64,000 nt of DNA from FEN-1219 sp035548835 (GTDB taxonomy: Bacteria > Pseudomonadota > Gammaproteobacteria > Steroidobacterales > Rariloculaceae): assembly GCA_035548835.1 (NCBI GenBank), contig DASZSB010000148.1:71040-135039 (forward strand). The letters are read 5' to 3'. The notes beneath the pieces were generated by a model. The model did not search any database and was not told the DNA's origin. It worked only from the letters and a program-made list of their open reading frames with translations. Numbering within the stretch: position 1 is the stretch's first letter; each line of letters opens with the position of its first letter. This document shows positions 61,499 to 64,000 of this stretch, piece after piece. The position numbers and the translations under genes are program-made.

Positions 61499-62509
61499 TC
61501 AGGCCTTTGCGAGCCACGGCGGCGGCGGCAGGCCTTTGCTCTTCAGGAACTCCGGATTGAACAGCTTCGAGTGGTAGCGCGCTCCCGAGTCGCAGAGCAC
61601 GGTCACGATCGTCTTGCCGGGCCCGAGCTGGCGGGCCAGCTTGATGGCGCCGGCCACGTTGATGCCGCTCGATCCGCCGAGCAGCAGGCCTTCGTGCTCG
61701 AGCAGGTCGTAGAGCACCGGCAGCATCTCCGTATCCGGCACCTGCACGGCGTCGTCGATCTTGGCGCCATCGAGGTTGCCCGTGACCCGGCCCTGGCCGA
61801 TACCCTCGCTGACCGAGCCGCCGGCGGAGGCCTTGACCTCGCCGGTCTTGACCCAGTTGTACACCGCCGCGCCCAAGGGGTCCGCGGCGGCGGTCACGAC
61901 GCGTGGATTGCGCTGCTTCAGGTAGGCGCTGACGCCCGCCAGCGTGCCGCCGGTGCCGACGGCGCAGAAGAACGCGTCGACCGTGCCATTCGTCTGCTCC
62001 CAGATCTCGGGACCCGTGCTGGCCGTGTGGCCGTCACGGTTTGCCTGGTTGTCCCACTGGTTCGCGTACAGCACGCCGTGCGGCTCGGTGGCTTCGAGCT
62101 CTTTGGCCGTGCGCGCCGCGACGTGCACGTAGTTGTTCGGGTCCTTGTACGGTACGGCCGGCACCTCACGCAGCTCGGCGCCGCACAGCCGCAGCATGTC
62201 CTTCTTCTCCTGCGACTGAGTGTTCGGCATCAGTATCAGCGTGCGGTAGCCGCGCGAGCGCCCGACCAGCGCGAGACCGATGCCCGTGTTGCCCGCGGTG
62301 CCTTCCACGATCAGGCCTCCGGGCTCGAGCAGGCCTCGCCGCTCGGCGTCGAGCACCATGAACTTGGCCGCCCGGTCCTTGACCGAGCCGCCGGGATTCA
62401 CGAACTCGGCCTTGCCGAGGATGGTGCAGCCGGTCAGCTCCGAGGCGCGACGCAGCTTGATCAACGGTGTGTTGCCGACGGCGTCGACGAAGTCGTTACG
62501 AATGTTCAT
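61499..62509 (-). CDS. Cysteine-synthase/cystathionine beta-synthase family enzyme
   Basis: 336 residues from the ATG at 62509. PLP lysine in VNPGGSVKDRAAKF, phosphate loop-like VEGTAGNTGIG, and GTGGTLAGVSAYL and GGSSGIN further on. It lacks a CBS-motif pair. The usual bacterial CysK is about 310-325 residues; extra C-terminal residues (FNPEFLKSKGLPPPPWL) are seen in a group of longer family members. It may make cysteine from O-acetylserine or cystathionine from serine and homocysteine. With the two enzymes at 55826-58166 it could complete reverse transsulfuration. Confidence 0.88.
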   Translation of the reverse strand: MNIRNDFVDAVGNTPLIKLRRASELTGCTILGKAEFVNPGGSVKDRAAKFMVLDAERRGLLEPGGLIVEGTAGNTGIGLALVGRSRGYRTLILMPNTQSQEKKDMLRLCGAELREVPAVPYKDPNNYVHVAARTAKELEATEPHGVLYANQWDNQANRDGHTASTGPEIWEQTNGTVDAFFCAVGTGGTLAGVSAYLKQRNPRVVTAAADPLGAAVYNWVKTGEVKASAGGSVSEGIGQGRVTGNLDGAKIDDAVQVPDTEMLPVLYDLLEHEGLLLGGSSGINVAGAIKLARQLGPGKTIVTVLCDSGARYHSKLFNPEFLKSKGLPPPPWLAKA

Positions 62510-62526
62510 GGCGCAAGGCGACGGAG

Positions 62527-62979
62527 TTACTTGGCTACGACGGTGATCGTGATCTTCTCCGAGCGCACCGGCGGCTGGTGTGGAACGTGCGCGGCGTCGC
62601 CCAGCACGAGCTGCAGCGTGTGCCGGCCGGGCTCGAGAGTGAGCTCGGTCTCCGTCTGGCCCAGGCCGAAATGCCTGTGGTTCGCGTCGTTCGGGATCGG
62701 CAGGTTGTCCGGCGGCAGCTCGGCCACGTCGATCAGCAGGTGATGGTGGCCGGTATTCGGTGCCGTGACGCCCGCGGGCGCGACTCCCATGCCGCGCAAG
62801 CCAAAGCGAACCGTGAACGGTGAGGTCACGGTGGCGCCGTCGGTGGGCGAGAGAAAGTACTCCATCGCGCCATCCGGCGAGGCCGTGCGCGGCAACGCCG
62901 CCGGGGCCGTTTCCTGGGCGGGTCCCAGGACCGGCAGAGCCAATAGAAGGAGGCCGCAGAACGATGTTATCTTGCGCAC
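62527..62979 (-). CDS. Exported DUF4399-like protein
   Basis: 150 residues from a GTG at 62979, needed for the signal peptide (FCGLLLLALPVLGPAQ). The mature part contains FLSPTDGATVTSPFTVRFGL, TGHHHLLIDV and ANHRHFGLGQTETELTLEPG, the His-rich pattern of DUF4399. The many histidines may bind metal, but no function is established to my knowledge. It lies 17 bases upstream of the cysteine-synthase-like gene on the same strand, so the two may be co-transcribed. Confidence 0.75.
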   Translation of the reverse strand: MRKITSFCGLLLLALPVLGPAQETAPAALPRTASPDGAMEYFLSPTDGATVTSPFTVRFGLRGMGVAPAGVTAPNTGHHHLLIDVAELPPDNLPIPNDANHRHFGLGQTETELTLEPGRHTLQLVLGDAAHVPHQPPVRSEKITITVVAK

Positions 62980-63214
62980 GTGGTCGCCCCTGTTGCGTGG
63001 TGGACTGTCGTTCGAAGTGCGCACGCATCTTAGCAGGAGCCGCGCGTCGTCAACGCGAACGAGCCCGCGAGCGTTATGCAATCACTTCGGCCGACGGGGC
63101 CCCGCCGTGTTTACAGTGAACTTCGGCGCGACCGTGTGTAACTAAGAGGCATCCCCGCCGCCACTCGCACGCTGAAACGCCTGTCGATCGGCAGCGAAAC
63201 ATTCGAGGTGACCC
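62980..63214. other. 235-bp intergenic region between divergent genes
   Basis: This separates the DUF4399-like gene (minus) from the repeat lipoprotein gene (plus). It is AT-richer than the flanking genes, especially around 63040-63140 (GTTATGCAATCACTTC, GTGTTTACAGTGAAC), and should hold promoters for both. I see no convincing -35/-10 pair or gene in it. Confidence 0.5.
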
Positions 63215-64000
63215 ATGGGACGGACGCTTGTGCGCGGCTTGCTGGTCGGCGGAATGTTCGCGGGCCTGCTGGCCTGCAGCACCCAGTCGCAGGTCGGCCC
63301 GTCCGGTGGCGCCAGCTTGCCCATGCCGTCGACCGGCTCCTCGGGCGGCGGCATGCAGAGTGGTGGCGGCTCGTCCGGGGGAGGTTCCTCGGGCGGCGGC
63401 ATGCAGAGCGGTGGCGGCTCGTCCGGGGGAGGTTCCTCGGGTGGCGGCATGCAGAGCGGCGGCGGCTCGTCCGGGGGAGGTTCCTCGGGCGGCGGCATGC
63501 AGAGCGGCGGCGGCTCGTCCGGGGGCGGATCCTCGGGCGGCGGTATGCAGAGCGGCGGTGGCTCCCTGGGTGGTGGCGCGGCCGGGGGCGGTGCCACTGC
63601 CGGTGGCGGTTCAAGCGGGGGCGCGGCGGGCGGCGGCCTGCCGGGCGCGTCCGGCGGCGGTGTGCCCGGTGCCGCCGGTGGTGGCGCGTCCGGCTCCTCG
63701 GGTGGCGGGCTGCCCGGAGCCTCATCGGCGGGCGGTGGCTTGCCAGGAGCTTCCGGTGGCGGTCTCCCGGGTTCGAGCGGTGGTGGCCTGCCGGGCGGCA
63801 GCTCGGCCGGTGGCGGCTCGATGGCGGGCGGCGGGTCGGTCGGGCCGGCGGGTGGCAGTGGCAGCCAGGGTGGCGGCGCGGCGGACGGCGGCTCCGGAGC
63901 GGGCACGGCCGGTTCGCGTAGCGGCGGCGGCGCGGCGGGGTCGACGGCGGGCCAGGGATCCGGTGGCGCAGGCGGCGCGACTGCAGGCGGCGGAACGATG
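63215..64000 (+). CDS. Glycine/serine-rich repeat lipoprotein, truncated by window end
   Basis: At least 262 codons from the ATG at 63215, open to the last base. The leader VRGLLVGGMFAGLLAC carries a lipobox (LLAC) followed by STQSQ. From residue 42 the chain is almost only Gly and Ser with Met-Gln at regular places; the unit SSGGGMQSGGGSSGGG is repeated four times and then decays into Gly/Ser/Ala-rich sequence (PGASSAGGGLPGASGG). It is a lipid-anchored, probably surface-exposed and disordered or fibre-like protein. Frames on the opposite strand give proline-rich artefacts. Confidence 0.8.
   Translation, partial: MGRTLVRGLLVGGMFAGLLACSTQSQVGPSGGASLPMPSTGSSGGGMQSGGGSSGGGSSGGGMQSGGGSSGGGSSGGGMQSGGGSSGGGSSGGGMQSGGGSSGGGSSGGGMQSGGGSLGGGAAGGGATAGGGSSGGAAGGGLPGASGGGVPGAAGGGASGSSGGGLPGASSAGGGLPGASGGGLPGSSGGGLPGGSSAGGGSMAGGGSVGPAGGSGSQGGGAADGGSGAGTAGSRSGGGAAGSTAGQGSGGAGGATAGGGTM
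63338..63577 (+). repeat. 48-bp tandem repeat in the Gly/Ser-rich lipoprotein gene
   Basis: Four copies of a 48-bp unit occupy 63338-63385, 63386-63433, 63434-63481 and 63482-63529, differing at a few third positions. A fifth, diverged copy runs to about 63577. Each unit encodes 16 residues (SSGGGMQSGGGSSGGG). The in-frame length means that copy-number change keeps the reading frame. Confidence 0.9.

Noticed and set aside
63338..63577. CRISPR-like array
   Set aside because: The 48-bp units are contiguous, in frame and coding, without unique spacers.
63142..63906. Proline-rich protein on the minus strand at the window end
   Set aside because: The Gly/Ser codons of the plus-strand lipoprotein read as Pro-rich on the other strand. 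The plus strand has a lipobox leader and a clean start.

Overview
The window is about 64 kb of GC-rich chromosome with codon use, lipoproteins, outer-membrane proteins and Kdo (3-deoxy-octulosonate) genes typical of a Gram-negative bacterium. Gene content (hopanoid cyclase, PQQ dehydrogenase, TonB receptor, three small exported HHSF proteins of the DUF6152 type, DUF5916 protein, many exported enzymes) points to a soil or freshwater gammaproteobacterium near Steroidobacterales, Nevskiales or Xanthomonadales. That placement is an inference from gene content only. No rRNA, tRNA, CRISPR array, insertion sequence or replication origin was seen.

Layout. 1-5.1 kb: tail of an upstream gene, HDOD protein, a 244-bp inverted-repeat element, exported metallo-beta-lactamase-fold hydrolase, degenerate J-domain/zinc-ribbon/PilZ protein, and a first DUF6152-like operon. 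5.3-10.7 kb: DUF5916 barrel protein, a relic of a contractile-tail sheath gene, a DUF1269-like membrane protein, alpha/beta hydrolase and a metal-type ABC transporter without binding protein. 10.9-15.3 kb: small membrane protein, PQQ dehydrogenase, and two more DUF6152-like genes with a paralogue of the 3.6-5.1 kb protein. 15.5-24.2 kb: TonB receptor and GH88/105-like enzyme, Tat-type VOC protein, quinone reductase, an exported unknown, and a two-gene ABC transporter. 24.2-27.6 kb (minus): translationally coupled operon of flavoprotein oxidase, cytochrome c, exported SDR and lipoprotein. 27.7-33.3 kb: M20 peptidase, DsbA, RidA, exported Rossmann protein and an EAL protein.

33.4-40.6 kb (plus) is the most interesting region. 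It is a Kdo gene cluster holding two Kdo-transferase paralogues, a metal-type KdsA, a KdsC-like phosphatase and an MsbA-like ABC exporter. In the place where the arabinose-5-phosphate isomerase KdsD would be expected, there is a protein that joins a fructose-6-phosphate-aldolase/transaldolase domain to the CBS pair normally found on KdsD. This suggests a changed or regulated route to the Kdo precursor, or a Kdo variant.

40.7-49.3 kb: outer-membrane-like unknown, exported ankyrin protein, MacAB-like export system with two separate permeases, M15-type peptidase, thioredoxin reductase. 49.4-55.7 kb: PlpD-like patatin autotransporter, class III aminotransferase, membrane protein, an SPFH/Arc-repressor operon with a clear promoter and operator, exported VOC protein. 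55.8-64 kb: two transsulfuration enzymes, a second copy of the repeat core, squalene-hopene cyclase, NlpC/P60 lipoprotein, cysteine-synthase-family enzyme, DUF4399-like protein, and a Gly/Ser-rich repeat lipoprotein running off the window edge.
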